DNA of 31,176 nucleotides, taken from Apophysomyces variabilis (taxonomy: Eukaryota; Mucoromycota; Mucoromycetes; Mucorales; Mucoraceae). A program made the translations under genes and the position numbers. The DNA lies in assembly GCA_002749535.1 (NCBI GenBank), contig MZZL01000052.1, positions 115,029 to 146,204 on the forward strand. Reading direction: 5' to 3'. The notes below the pieces were generated by a model. It ran no database searches and had not been told where the DNA came from. It was given only the letters and a program-made list of their open reading frames with translations. Below, one piece after another: positions 11,356-22,096 of the stretch (positions are counted from its first letter, which is position 1; each line of letters begins with the position of its first letter).

Positions 11356-12672
11356 CACTGCAGTTAAAAGAACGTTTTACCCTGGGTAAAATCTGGGTAA
11401 AACGTCAAATATTACCCATATTTTACTTACATTTTACCCACGTTTTACTCAGTGGGTAAAACTTTTGAGAAGTGGATGAAACGTACCTTTTACCTACATT
11501 TTACTTACATTTTACCCACCTTCTATACTATTATTAATTGGATAAAACAGTATATGTCAGACGTAATTACATTAATGCTATTAGACTAAGTTATATGCAT
11601 TTAACAACTAATATTAGAATTTTATTTGACCATATTCTTTTCTTTAAGCTCTTTTATTAGATTAACTTGCTTACAACAATATATACTATTAGAGCTAATA
11701 ATTCTTATCTAGTCTTTCCAATTAGATGCTCTTTTCATTGCATTCATTATTTTAGCCAATAATATACACTTCTTTATCATATATAACAACACTTCTTAGC
11801 CTTATATATAGAGAAAACAAACATTTTTATTTTATTGAAGATATATAATATAATGTATGAACAGGTATCTAACTTTACAATTGAATCTATATAATCTTAC
11901 CTAATTACTGAAGGCTAAAGAAGCATAGAATTTAAAAAATAATAATTAGTAAAATATATGGCATAGCAATAACAAACGGCAACATTATATATAGGCCTAC
12001 AAAAGATTATCTTGATGAGTAATCAAGTTACAATGTAAAAAAATATCTGTACTATTAAAATATGTATTATATTTCTCTGTTTTCATTTTTTTAAAGAAAG
12101 GAAAAGCTACTCTATAGATAAATAAAAAGTCAAGATTAGTCATATTTAGGTCAGTCAATCAAAATACCTTAGTTAAAAGTAAGAAGCAAGCTTTTCTATG
12201 ACGTTGCAATTATATCAGCTATCAAAAGAAAAAAAAAATGAGATGCTGTCAAATAAAAATAAAAGCTTACCAGTAAAGAACACACTTTCAGGTCAAGGAT
12301 ATATATCATTAGGATAATATATCATCAACATTGTGAAAGTGAGTTTGCCAATGAAGAAGTACTGAAATACCATAGAGTGAAAAAAAAAGCAGAAGAAAAA
12401 GTTTGTAAAAGAAAAGGATAAGTAAAAAGAAAATGCAAATAACCCTATAAAAAAAACCATGTTAAAAGCATATAATATAAATATTAATGCAGTTCCTGGG
12501 AATCATACATACACTGTCATACTGCTTATATTTTTATATTTGCTAGTTTTTCTCTTTTGAGAAAGGAGAGATTAAACAATACTGAAGATTGCTCCCTTCA
12601 TAGGAAAGTGAGTAAAACATTATATATTACCTAGGGGTAAAATGTAGGTAAAACGCCTACTCTACTACAGTG
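11356..12672. mobile_element. Complete non-autonomous CACTG element, 1317 bp
   Basis: The left tip is CACTGCAGTTAAAAG and the right tip reads CTACTACAGTG. Both sides carry AGT (11353-11355 and 12673-12675), a 3-bp target duplication. Both ends hold dense subterminal repeats of (G/A)TTTTACCC and its inverse, about nine or ten at the left end. There is no open frame of note inside. Bases 11356-12186 are the inverted counterpart of 26229-27061, and 12353-12507 match 1-170. Tips plus a 2-3 bp duplication fit the CACTA/CMC superfamily. It is inserted in the decayed transposase-like gene. Confidence 0.8.
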
Positions 12673-13162
12673 AGTACATTGAATAGAAGAACTCTACCCA
12701 GTTGTTGAAAACCTGTTCTAAGAATATAGTCTACTCATATGTGCAAAGACAGGTTTATCTCTTTTTGATAGTGAAGCCTGGAGACAAGCAACTAATATTT
12801 TCAAAGTGATATAATGAGGTAAAGTTTCTAACCCCCCTGGGATACTATTATATTTTAAGATAAGAGAGGATAAAAATAATCTTTCTTTATATCAATATAG
12901 CTGTAGAACAAACAGTTTGAAAGGAGGTGTTTACCAAAATATAATTTGCAAATTTTTATCTTTTAGTGCTGGTTTACATCTAATAAACTGCACTCTTACA
13001 GATTACTACTTATGATATAATATTGATGTAAGTAGTTAAAATAATATGATATTGATAGATAATTAACTATATAAGTAGGTAAGATCAATTAACAAATATA
13101 ATTATATGCAAAAAGGTCACTATAAACCTTGGCTGCAAAAGAATATCATAAGCTTGCATGCT

Positions 13163-13606
13163 TATTATATCCAACATCCTTTTTATAGTAACTTAGTTAT
13201 ATTTTTTGAATCTTGGCAATGTCTTAGCTATAGCTAGGTGAACTTTTTATAAAACTTTTTATGTTATATAAGACTATATATTTATCTTTAATTCTGATTT
13301 TTAGTATCTGAAAAAAGAACTTTTTATTCCTAGCTTTCTTACTAATTACCAGAAACTATTATTGTCTTATCTTTAACACCAATAATACTTGATTCTTCAA
13401 TTGTACCATTGGTTTATATTACAGATAATTAGATAAAAACTTTTCTTCTTATGTTATTGATTTATAAAAAGTTTTATACTTATAGTCCCAATCATTCAAT
13501 TAGAAAACTATAAAAGAAAAGCACTTGAAAATAAAGAATACTATCTTAGTCTTACTAATTCCATTAGTTATTCTTTCTTTATTTTAATCTCACTTTTGAC
13601 ACTTCA
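13163..13606 (+). repeat. Solo LTR, family C copy 2, 444 bp, strongly AT-mutated
   Basis: It is flanked by ATGCT on both sides (13158-13162, 13607-13611). It aligns without gaps to 21291-21734 but starts TATTATAT instead of TGTCATAT. In the first 170 bases about two dozen changes are C to T or G to A relative to that copy, against about three in the other direction. All CpG dinucleotides of the sister appear lost. It splits the transposase-like gene in frame. Confidence 0.92.
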
Positions 13607-14130
13607 ATGCTAACCTAAATATACCAGCTGTAGTATATAGCAATATTGAAACTCAAGGTGATTTTCAATTTAACATACTATTATGCATACTATAAAAAAT
13701 CTTTAACATTATAGCATTTTCTAAAAATCTAGCATAATATCTTAATATAATTATGATAGATTATTAGCATATAACTGACAGTCAGTATAACTTTACACTT
13801 TTAGCCAATTTTAATATAAGGTTAGTACTAATACACAGTTCTACTAATAATCTTTATAGCAATATATATACATTTTTTACAAAGATATAAGGAACCTGAT
13901 ATGCCATAGTTCTTTTGCATACCTTAGATAAATTCTGTTTATTCAACCAACTAATACCAGATCTACATATCCCTCATAGCCAGTTAAACTAAATAGAACT
14001 TGCTTAACAATAGAATACTACTTATGCTAATAGAGTTACTATATTTTACAAAATAGCAAAATATATGAAAATGTATTATAATTTTTAGTTCTAGAAGCAA
14101 ATAGCAATTTAAAGTATTAATAGAAATATT

Positions 14131-15567
14131 GACATTTATAGCACTATGCAAGAGCAATTATAATTACTAGAATATACTCAGAATACCTTACTAGCTCAAA
14201 CTCCATTACTAATAGTAATATCTATAATAGTATATATATATACTAGTTTGTCATTAGCTGCACTATACCAAAGAAATTATGCTAAAACAATACTTTTATA
14301 AAGATAACTGTAACTAAAACTAGCTATTATTTTAAGCCAGTCTAGATATCTTTTTATATAAATAGTAAAAACAGCATCAAGCATTATATTATCTTCAAGT
14401 AATTAGTGTTATTTCCTATATTTATCAAAAAAGTTTACCAAAGTATGTAATATCTATAAAGACCCATCTTATAAGGGTTTATCTTTATATATCTATTATA
14501 AAATGTTTAAAAAAATGGTATATAATATTAGAGATATACTTATCAATGTTTGAAAACATCATATAAAAATATTTTTTATTCATAGATTAACTTGGTCAAT
14601 TGCTTATTAAAAGGATTTCTCTATTATATTTCTGTTGCAGTATGATATTTATTAGTAATATTAAATATGATTATATTTGCTAGTCTTTTCTAGCTAAGCA
14701 ACTTCTGAACTTTAGTTTTAATCATTTAAATTTCTACTTTCAAAAACAAAAAAATTAAATCTGTTGACCTCAGACATAATATCCAGCCCAGAACTCATTG
14801 TACTCAGATTTTGAGAACGTTACAATGAGAATGCTTGTTCTTTATAAGGGTCCCAGTGTGGTTAAATGTTTATCCACGAGAAAGGGATGAGTAGCAGGAG
14901 AGTTCTTTTCGCTTGACTCATGAACCCCTAAGGCCAGTGCGACATTGATTTAGCTAGAGCTTACTCTCAACTCATAAGCGTTCTATGTAGCAAAGAAACA
15001 ATGGACTAGATTTCGTTGTTTGTTTTTAGCGCTAATAGTTTCCAAAACGTCTATAGAAACCATAATATTTCATATGATTTACTTGTAAATCTACAGCTAA
15101 TATGAAAAAATAAAGCATTTAGCAGACATTTAGCAATTTACGCTTAGATATATAAGCGTTATATGTAAACAACATAAGCGCTATGTGTGACTATGAATAA
15201 ATGACTATATAGAGAGACTTTACCAAAAAAAACCAAAAGAGGGCTCTTTCCCATGCAAGACTTTAATTTTACAGTACAAACTCAATGATTGGCTATTTTT
15301 ATTGACGTCACGAATTAAGTCATAAATTATTTTAAAACTGTAGCTGACAGTTTCCTCAACTTTCGTTTGCTTGTTGACACTATCTGATTATGTACCTTGT
15401 CTTTCTTAATAACTCTAAAGCTATATTCAGTTGGAAAATTACTGATATGTCATAGTTATTGGCATTTATCCTTAGCTCTCTTAATTCTTATAGTTTTTGT
15501 TTACAGTTATAATTAATTAACATTAATTATTTTTATAATATAATAAATATTTTACTTATGCCACAAC
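14131..15567. other. AT-rich sequence without a recognised gene
   Basis: Residual coding-like stretches may continue the decayed gene to about 14350. Beyond that I see no sustained reading frame. A less AT-rich patch at 14770-14960 (starting GACCTCAGAC) has no tRNA or rRNA fold that I recognise. The block 15240-15320 has promoter-like motifs, listed separately. Confidence 0.6.
15288..15310. promoter_or_regulatory. CCAAT-box (inverse) and CRE-like palindrome pair
   Basis: ATTGG at 15288-15292 is followed by the palindrome TGACGTCA at 15303-15310. These are consensus sites for CCAAT-binding and bZIP/CREB-type factors. No gene starts close by on either strand, so this may be a chance match or the remnant of a transposon promoter. 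Confidence 0.2.
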
Positions 15568-15704
15568 TAGGGATCACCATATATCCATGATCCATCAACC
15601 TGACCCAATCTATATCCATTTAAACTAGATATGGGTTGCTATTTTATGACTCAGTTAATAAATAGGTCAAGAAAGTAGTAACCTGAGCTGACCCATTTAA
15701 CCTA
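15568..15704. mobile_element. Candidate hAT terminus (TAGGGATC)
   Basis: The sequence begins TAGGGATCACC and carries inverted ATCCATTTAAACTAGATAT-like and ACCTGACCC motifs. The mirror of the hAT right end at 26228 also begins TAGGGATC, followed by GGGTC-rich repeats and ATCCGTTTATAAACGGAT. It could be the left end of the hAT that encodes the gene at 23484, with element D inserted between. The expected 8-bp duplication does not match (GCCACAAC here, CTTCTTAC at the right), so it may instead be a separate fragment. Confidence 0.35.
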
Positions 15705-15770
15705 TTTAGCTTTTCTAGGTAGAGTCACCATAAAAAATTTAGCTTTTCTAGGTAGAGTCACCATAAAAAA
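15705..15770. repeat. Perfect 33-bp tandem duplication
   Basis: Two identical adjacent copies (15705-15737 and 15738-15770), each TTTAGCTTTTCTAGGTAGAG followed by TCACCATAAAAAA. No divergence between copies suggests a recent slippage or repair event. Confidence 0.95.
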
Positions 15771-16175
15771 AAGTGTTCAATAATGTCTTAGTCAGTAAAA
15801 GCATTTAAATGCATTCCTTTTAAACAGTATTACAAGATATGTTTATTGGGTGTCAAGATAAGAACGCATAAGTAAACAATTGTCATTCAGCATTGCAACT
15901 ATACATGTTCAAATGGTAGCTACATTACACTGTTAAAGTAAAAGCATCTGATTTTGACTATCATTAGCATGACGATGTTGTTCTTAATCAAATGTGAAAG
16001 GCAACAATCTGTTTTTATAGTTTAGATTTATTGTAGTCTTTTGTAAGAAGTCTGTTGGGGAGAAGAAAAATATTTGACAAGGTTGCCGCAGTAAAAAGAA
16101 AAAAAAGTACCCTTTACAAGATTAGTGGAATGTCTAAACACATGTTGATTCAGATTTTTGTAATGACAAAGCAGC
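15771..16175. other. Non-coding sequence left of element D; continues at 22550
   Basis: No reading frame. It contains TTGCCGCAGTAAAA near 16082. The same CCGCAGTA/CTGCGGTA motif recurs at about 22729, 22778, 22867 and 22968. Removing D and one ATGAC joins the two blocks, so these are dispersed subterminal-type repeats of an older element that D split. Confidence 0.55.
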
Positions 16176-16180
16176 ATGAC

Positions 16181-16628
16181 TATTGTATTTGATATATTTT
16201 TATTATATAACGATCATACACATTTACTTATCACCTTGTTTCCTCTAATAAAGCAATCATTGCGGTCTTATACAAACTTCTAGTATAGTCTCTCTATCTT
16301 ATAATTGGTGTGACAAGACAAGTACAATGATTACAATCTTAGCAGGAACACAGTGATTTGTCATCATTTCTGAATTCTCTTATTCAAACTCAGATAGACA
16401 ATAACATCTTGACAAGCACTCATTATCAATCATTATCAATCCACCATGATTACTCAGAGCTTACACATCCTCTGATTAATAAGATATCTGACTAAGCATC
16501 CAGACAGTATAAATATTAGTAGTAGAGATTGTTAAAACCAGTAATTGGACTTTTGAATAAAACAATATCCAAGAGTCTCAAAGTATCCTTCTGATCCCTT
16601 TATCTTTATTTCTCTCTTAAATACTTTA
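16181..16628 (+). repeat. 5' LTR of element D
   Basis: 448 bp, starting TATTGTATTT (TGTTG in the 3' copy) and ending CTTTA (CTTCA in the 3' copy). TATAAAT at 16508-16514 and AATAAA at 16556-16561 mark the likely promoter and polyadenylation signal. It aligns gap-free with 22097-22544 at an offset of 5916. Confidence 0.95.
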
Positions 16629-16681
16629 TTTTTTACTTTGAATACTCTTTTTTTTTTCTGACACCCTTTACCACCTTTATT

Positions 16682-19600
16682 ATGTCTATCCAATCTTCTT
16701 CTGTTGTTTCTCCTACCATTGATCCTATCTATGAGAACTCATCTACTATCTCGGCCATTCTGCAAGTTTCCTCGGCTAATAGTGACATTTCCACTGCTAT
16801 GGAAGATGTCCAGGGCGACATTCTGGCTCCTGCTTCTTCAAAGAAGCAAATCAACCTTCATAGTATAGCGTCCTCTGCTCACGCTGATCCTGAAGCCAAC
16901 TTGCACTCAATGGTAAATCATTACCAAAGCAAGTACAATGCACTAATCGCTCATTACTATGAAGTGCTTACCTCCACTAGTCCTGAATTGCTCAAGACCC
17001 TTCTCAGTGATATTCAAAACACAAAGGCCGTCCTGCAGCAGTTCTGTATATTGCTGGATAATGAACGTTCCACTTCAAGCACTGGTTCTGTAGTTCAAGC
17101 AGTGCATACTATGTCTAAGGTGTCACCTTGTATTTCATACTGAGATATTCCCATTTTTCAAGTTCGTGGTTCCCAAATCTGACGTCCCAAACAGGAGGTG
17201 TTTGATTCTGTAGAGCACTTCTTGCATACGTTTCAAAAGGTTCTTAAGGCTATGGACGTTAACCTGGACCAAGATTGGGAGAAATGGCTTGACGTGGCCA
17301 TTCATCACGACTACAATCCCTGGTTTGAGTCAAACCTTGCCAACTACAACTATACCTGGAACCAGGCATGCAAGATCTTCCAGCAATGGTTTGAATCATC
17401 AGACCACATGATCGCTATGGCAACTGAAGCATACACTATGCTCATGCATAAAAACAAAACCATCATAGATTACGGCACTCAATTCCAAAAGGCATACCAT
17501 GCAGGCGGCATTGCTGATGGTCAAGGTTTAGCTCTTCGTTTCCTGGCCTCATTGCTACCCAACATCCGCGAAAACGTTCAAGTAGCCTGGCACAGTAGAT
17601 TTGGTAAAGAACTACCACAAACGATGGAATCAGTGCTAGAAGTCGCACATGCCGTTTCAGTACACAAACAATCATACCAACACCTGAAGAATGACAATGG
17701 CGAAATTCATTCCCGCTCAGGTTCAAGTCATCGCAAAATGAAACATTCAACAAGTTCATCAAAGTCCTCCTTACCTCAACACCAAGTTGTTGGTTGTGAC
17801 TTCCACAGTCCCAAGGCTCACTATTCCACCATGGAATGCAAGCTACGTGCGCAAGAAAAGGAGAAGAAGAAGGCTGACTGCATTTACTGTGGACGTCCTC
17901 ATGCACCTGGACACTGGTGCAAAGAATACCATGACCACAAGAAAGCTGAAAGAGAAAGAATGACGAACAACACTGTGCGAGCCGTCACATGCACAGATTT
18001 TGTACACCCAGCTGATGACATTGAGAACTTAGATCAGGTGATGACCAATCTTGAGATCCAAGCCAGCAATTCAGGTAAGTCTTGCAGACACAGCAAAAGA
18101 GAACCGCAAATTTCCAATCCATTCTCACTTACAACTCCTATTATTATTCAGGATGAGCATATAACTGGCTTGGTTGACACTGGTGCTGAATTTTCAGCCA
18201 TTAGTTTAGAATTGTGTAATAAAAAGTCTTGGGAAAAATTCCCTGTTAAAGGACAACTTAACTTTGCTAGTCGCGGACATCATACTGATAGAATTGGTAT
18301 TACTAAACCATTACAAATTCAATACAATAAACGTGTTGTTTCCCATTCTTTTGAGATTATGGATCTTCCTCAAGGAACGGATATACTTCTGGGATTTGAC
18401 ATCATGCCCAAACTAGGCATTGCCTTAATCGGTTTAGCCACTAAATGGGATGATTCCGAGCAAAATTCCAATAATTCAGATGAATTAATTGACATCCCAG
18501 AACCAAACAACTCTCCCACTGGGACTACCAAGGAGCATGCCGCATTCATGACTGCAATTCAACCATATGTCAAAGCAAACGAAGCTATTCCAAAAACTTC
18601 ATTTTGCATAGTACCTGAATCTATTGTTGAGTTGCTGACTCCCGCAGGACAATATACTTATCAACGACAGTATCCTATTCCGTTTAAGCTAAAGCCTGTC
18701 ATTGACAAGGCGGTGAAGACATGGCTAGAAGAAGGTACAATCATACATGCACCTGTCAATACTGCTTGGAATAGTCTATTGACATTGGCAGACAAAAAAG
18801 ACGTATATGGTAACAAAACTGGTAAACGCCCTTGCCTTGATCCCTGGTATATCAACTGTTTACTGCCTGATGACAAATATCCATTACCACTCATCCGAGA
18901 CATTTTTCATTCACTCAATGGTTCCAAAATTTTCACTATATTGGACCTTAAAAGTGCTTTTCATCGATTTAAGATTCATGAGAATGACTAATATAAAACT
19001 ACATTCACTTATAATGGACTACAGTACATGTTCCAAGGTTGTCCTTTCAGTCTCAAACCCTTATCTGCCAAATTCCAACGAGTTATGGCACTCATCTTTA
19101 TCAATATGCCTTTTGTGAAAACTTTTGTCGATGATGTGATTGTTCATTTCAGAACAATGGCTGAACACATTTCTCATGTACAAGCTGTGATCCATAAGCT
19201 TACTAGTGTCAATTTGATCCTGAATCCACACAAATGTCATTTTGCACAACAATCAGTATACTTGTTAGGCTTTTGCATTAATGACCAAGGTGCTTCTCTG
19301 GATCCTCGCAAAGTCACTAATGTTCTTGATTGGCCTACTCCCAAATCCGGACATGACATCCAATAATTTCTTGGAGTCATCAATTATTTTCACGAGCATA
19401 TCTCCAATGTAGCAAAACTGACTGCTCCATTAGATGCATTGCGCAATGCTGGACCTCTTCAGGATTTATGGACAGCACACCATCTGGAGCATTTCAATAG
19501 TTTGAAACAGATACTCTCTACCCATCATATCTTGCACTACCCTGATTTATCACAACCTTTCTTCGTTGCAACAGACGCTTCTAATTATGGTATTGGCGCT

Positions 19601-21978
19601 GTTCTTTACCAGCAGATCGATAAACAGACAAGACACATCAGTTTCATGGCACGTTCTCTTTCCAAATCTGAATGAAACTACTCCACGACCAAACGTGAAT
19701 TACTTGCCATCGTCTTCACTCTCCAGAAATTTCACCAATATCTTTGGGGTAATCCATTCACCCTGTATACAGATCATAAAGCTCTCACTTACATCCACAC
19801 GCAAAAAATCGCCAATCCAATGATGATTAATTGGCTCAATATCTTGCTGGATTACACGTTTACCGTAGTACATCTACCTGGTTTAGATAATATTTTGCCA
19901 GACACTCTTTCTCGCCTTTTTCCTCTGTCTAAAGAGCTAGAGGGGGGTAACATGGCACTAAAACCATCTGCTAAAATACTTAAGGCACTCAAAAACCACA
20001 AATTCAAATCCAATAAATTTGCTAGCAAACCAAAAGATCAACGCATATTCCGTGTAACAACACAGAAGACCATCACCAATGACCAGATAACACCACCTAA
20101 AGAAGAACAGAGAAAAATTCTTGAACATGTGCATCTACTCAGACATTTTGAAGCCGAACACATGGTAAAAGCTATCCACAATGATGGCATCCATTGGAAC
20201 AACATTCTCCAAGATGCAGTGGAATATGTCAAATCATGTCCACAATGCCAAAAACACAACATAGTGCGTAAAGGTTATCATCCATTAAGACCAATCTATG
20301 CATATGTTCCAGGTGATCACTGGGCAGTTGATCTAGGAGGCCCATTCAAAACTTCTGACAACGGTAATAACTACCTTTTAGTCATGGTTGATGTATGTAC
20401 AAGATTTTGCATCTTACATGCTCTGCCGAATAAACAATCTGATACCATCGTCAAAGCTTTTGTCCAAGTCTTCAGAGACTTTGGTTTTCCTCATATCATT
20501 CAATCAGACAATGGTACAGAGTTCAAAAACAGTTTTATGCGCAAACTCACTGAGAGCACTGGTATCAATCATCGACTCATTACGCCATATCATCCACGCG
20601 CCAATGGATTGGCAGAACGATGGGTACAGTCTTCTGTACAGGTAATATGTAAAGCAGTTCAAGGTACTGGAAAGGATTGGGACTATTATCTGCCAAGTGT
20701 ACAATTAGCACTTAATAACAAAGTCTCCAAGCGCCTTAATACACCTCCTTTTTCACTGATGTTTGCACGCAAAATGAATGCATTTCAAGATTACCACGAT
20801 GAAAACTCTACACCAGCTGATCCCATGACATATGAGCAATTAGTGGAAAGAATCGATCACATGGCCAATGTCATGTTCCCCGCGCTAAAAGAAAGAACTG
20901 ATTTAATTACAAAAGCACAAAAAGATAAATTTGACGATGCCCATGTAATAATTGACATCCCAGAAGGAAGCCATGTCATGGTCAGAATTCCAACTCGCTC
21001 AAGCAAGCTAGCCCCTGCGTATGAAGGTCCTTACACTGTAATTCGTCGCACACAAGGAGGATCATATGTGCTTCAAGACGAAACCGGTGAATTGATGTCA
21101 AGGGACTACGTACCATCCGAGTTAAAACTTATTTCTCAGGATGAAATTGTACCAAAAGATGAAATATATGAAATCAAAAATATTATCAACCATCGAGGTA
21201 CACCAGGAAAACGAGAATACCTTGTACGTTAGAAAGGTTATGGCAAAGAAGATGACAGTTGGTTAACTCCAGACAAATTTACGGACTTAGTGTCATATCC
21301 GACATCCTTTTCATAGTGATTTAGCCATATTTTCTGAATCTTGGCAATGTCTCAGCTATAGCCAGGTGAACTTCTTGTAAAATTTTTCATGTTACACGAG
21401 ATCACATATTCATCTTTGATTCTGACTTTCGGTATCTGAAAAAAGAACTTTTTGTTCCTAGCTTTCTTACTGATTACCAGGAACTATCATTGTCTTATCC
21501 TTAACACCAATAACACTTGATTCTTCAATTGTACCATTGGTTTATGTTACAGACAATTGGATGAAAACTTTTCTTCTTATATTATTGGTTTACAAGAAGT
21601 TTCACACTTATAGTCCCGATCATTCAACTAGAAAACTATAAAAGAAAAGCACTTGAAAATAAAGAACATCATCTCAGTCTCGCTGATTCCATCGGTTATC
21701 CTTTCTTTATTTTGATCTCACTTTTGACACTTCACTTAGCTACTATTGATAAATATTGGATTCGTCTTGGTGAAAAACTGGAAAAGGTTAAAGCCACCAA
21801 ACAGACTCACAACACAGACAAAAAGACAAACAGCAAAGCTAACTTTAGCACCAAGACAAAACGACAAACAACTGTCACTGCTAACGATGCCACTAGTATT
21901 GCAACTCGCATTACACGTAAACGGTCTTTACCTGTACATAAACAACAGAATATCAACAAGCGTTCTCGCAACAAATAG
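16682..21978 (+). pseudogene. Element D single-frame gag-pol polyprotein with six stops and an inserted LTR
   Basis: ATG at 16682 is 54 nt inside the LTR. Excluding the solo LTR and one CTTAG, the frame is 1616 codons with no frameshift. Stops are TGA 17141, TGA 17180, TAA 18989, TAA 19364, TGA 19673 and TAG 21230. Domains: gag core (EKWLDVAIHHDYNPWFESNL), a C-x2-H-x4-H-x5-C motif plus knuckle CIYCGRPHAPGHWC (about 17878-17920), protease with intact GLVDTGAEFSAI (about 18169), reverse transcriptase with TFVDDVIV (about 19123), RNase H VATDASNYGIG, integrase HHCC, WAVDLGGPF, QSDNGTEF, RANGLAERW, GPF/Y-like YEGPYTVI and a chromodomain split at 21290. Gag and pol are fused, as in one-ORF chromodomain elements. 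The stops match Arg, Gln/His or Trp positions in relatives. Confidence 0.95.
21291..21734 (+). repeat. Solo LTR, family C copy 3, 444 bp, inside the chromodomain of D
   Basis: Starts TGTCATATCC and ends TTGACACTTCA. CTTAG flanks both sides (21286-21290, 21735-21739). TATAAAAG and AATAAAG lie near the 3' half. It is the best preserved copy and retains about six CpG sites. Removing it restores the chromodomain end (ATIDKYW) and the basic tail of D in frame. Confidence 0.95.
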
Positions 21979-22084
21979 ACCTACCTTGAATTGTGTTCAG
22001 GATCTTTTCCTCATTACTTTTTCCCACTGGGTTTTTTAGAGGTTTTTATTGACCCTGACATAATTCAAGATATTGCTTCAAACT

Positions 22085-22096
22085 GGAGGGGGATAA
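22085..22096 (+). other. Polypurine tract of element D
   Basis: GGAGGGGGATAA abuts the 3' LTR start (TGTTGTATTT at 22097). It matches the tract of element B. Confidence 0.75.

Larger units (their letters stand above)
10290..14130 (+). pseudogene. Decayed transposase-like gene, interrupted by a CACTG element and a solo LTR
   Basis: Conceptual translation in a drifting plus frame gives a long coherent protein-like sequence broken by TAA/TAG/TGA and a few shifts. The first segment (to 11355) has LYTLYHARLEY, NGRYVPFSKFDN, ILKGDYSFKIIKKM and EVFFTNNM (about 10789-10812). After the CACTG element (12676-13162) come GLSLFDSEAWRQAT, GGVYQNIICKF and LTDYYL. After the solo LTR (13612 on) come AIVLLHTLDKFCLFNQL and IFYKIAKYMKMYYNF. 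From memory this resembles a widespread fungal family with a DDE-like D-H-[TS]-F-K and TDN arrangement and a C-terminal 'LK-YY' motif, often called hypothetical or transposase-like. Here the second Asp reads Asn (G to A). Family name and function remain unassigned. Confidence 0.5.

Noticed and set aside
14770..14960. Less AT-rich patch that might be a structured RNA gene
   Set aside because: No cloverleaf, no 5S-like internal promoter and no recognisable RNA motif could be found by eye.
17463..17906. 147-codon minus-strand frame
   Set aside because: It is antisense to the gag of element D and has no family features of its own.
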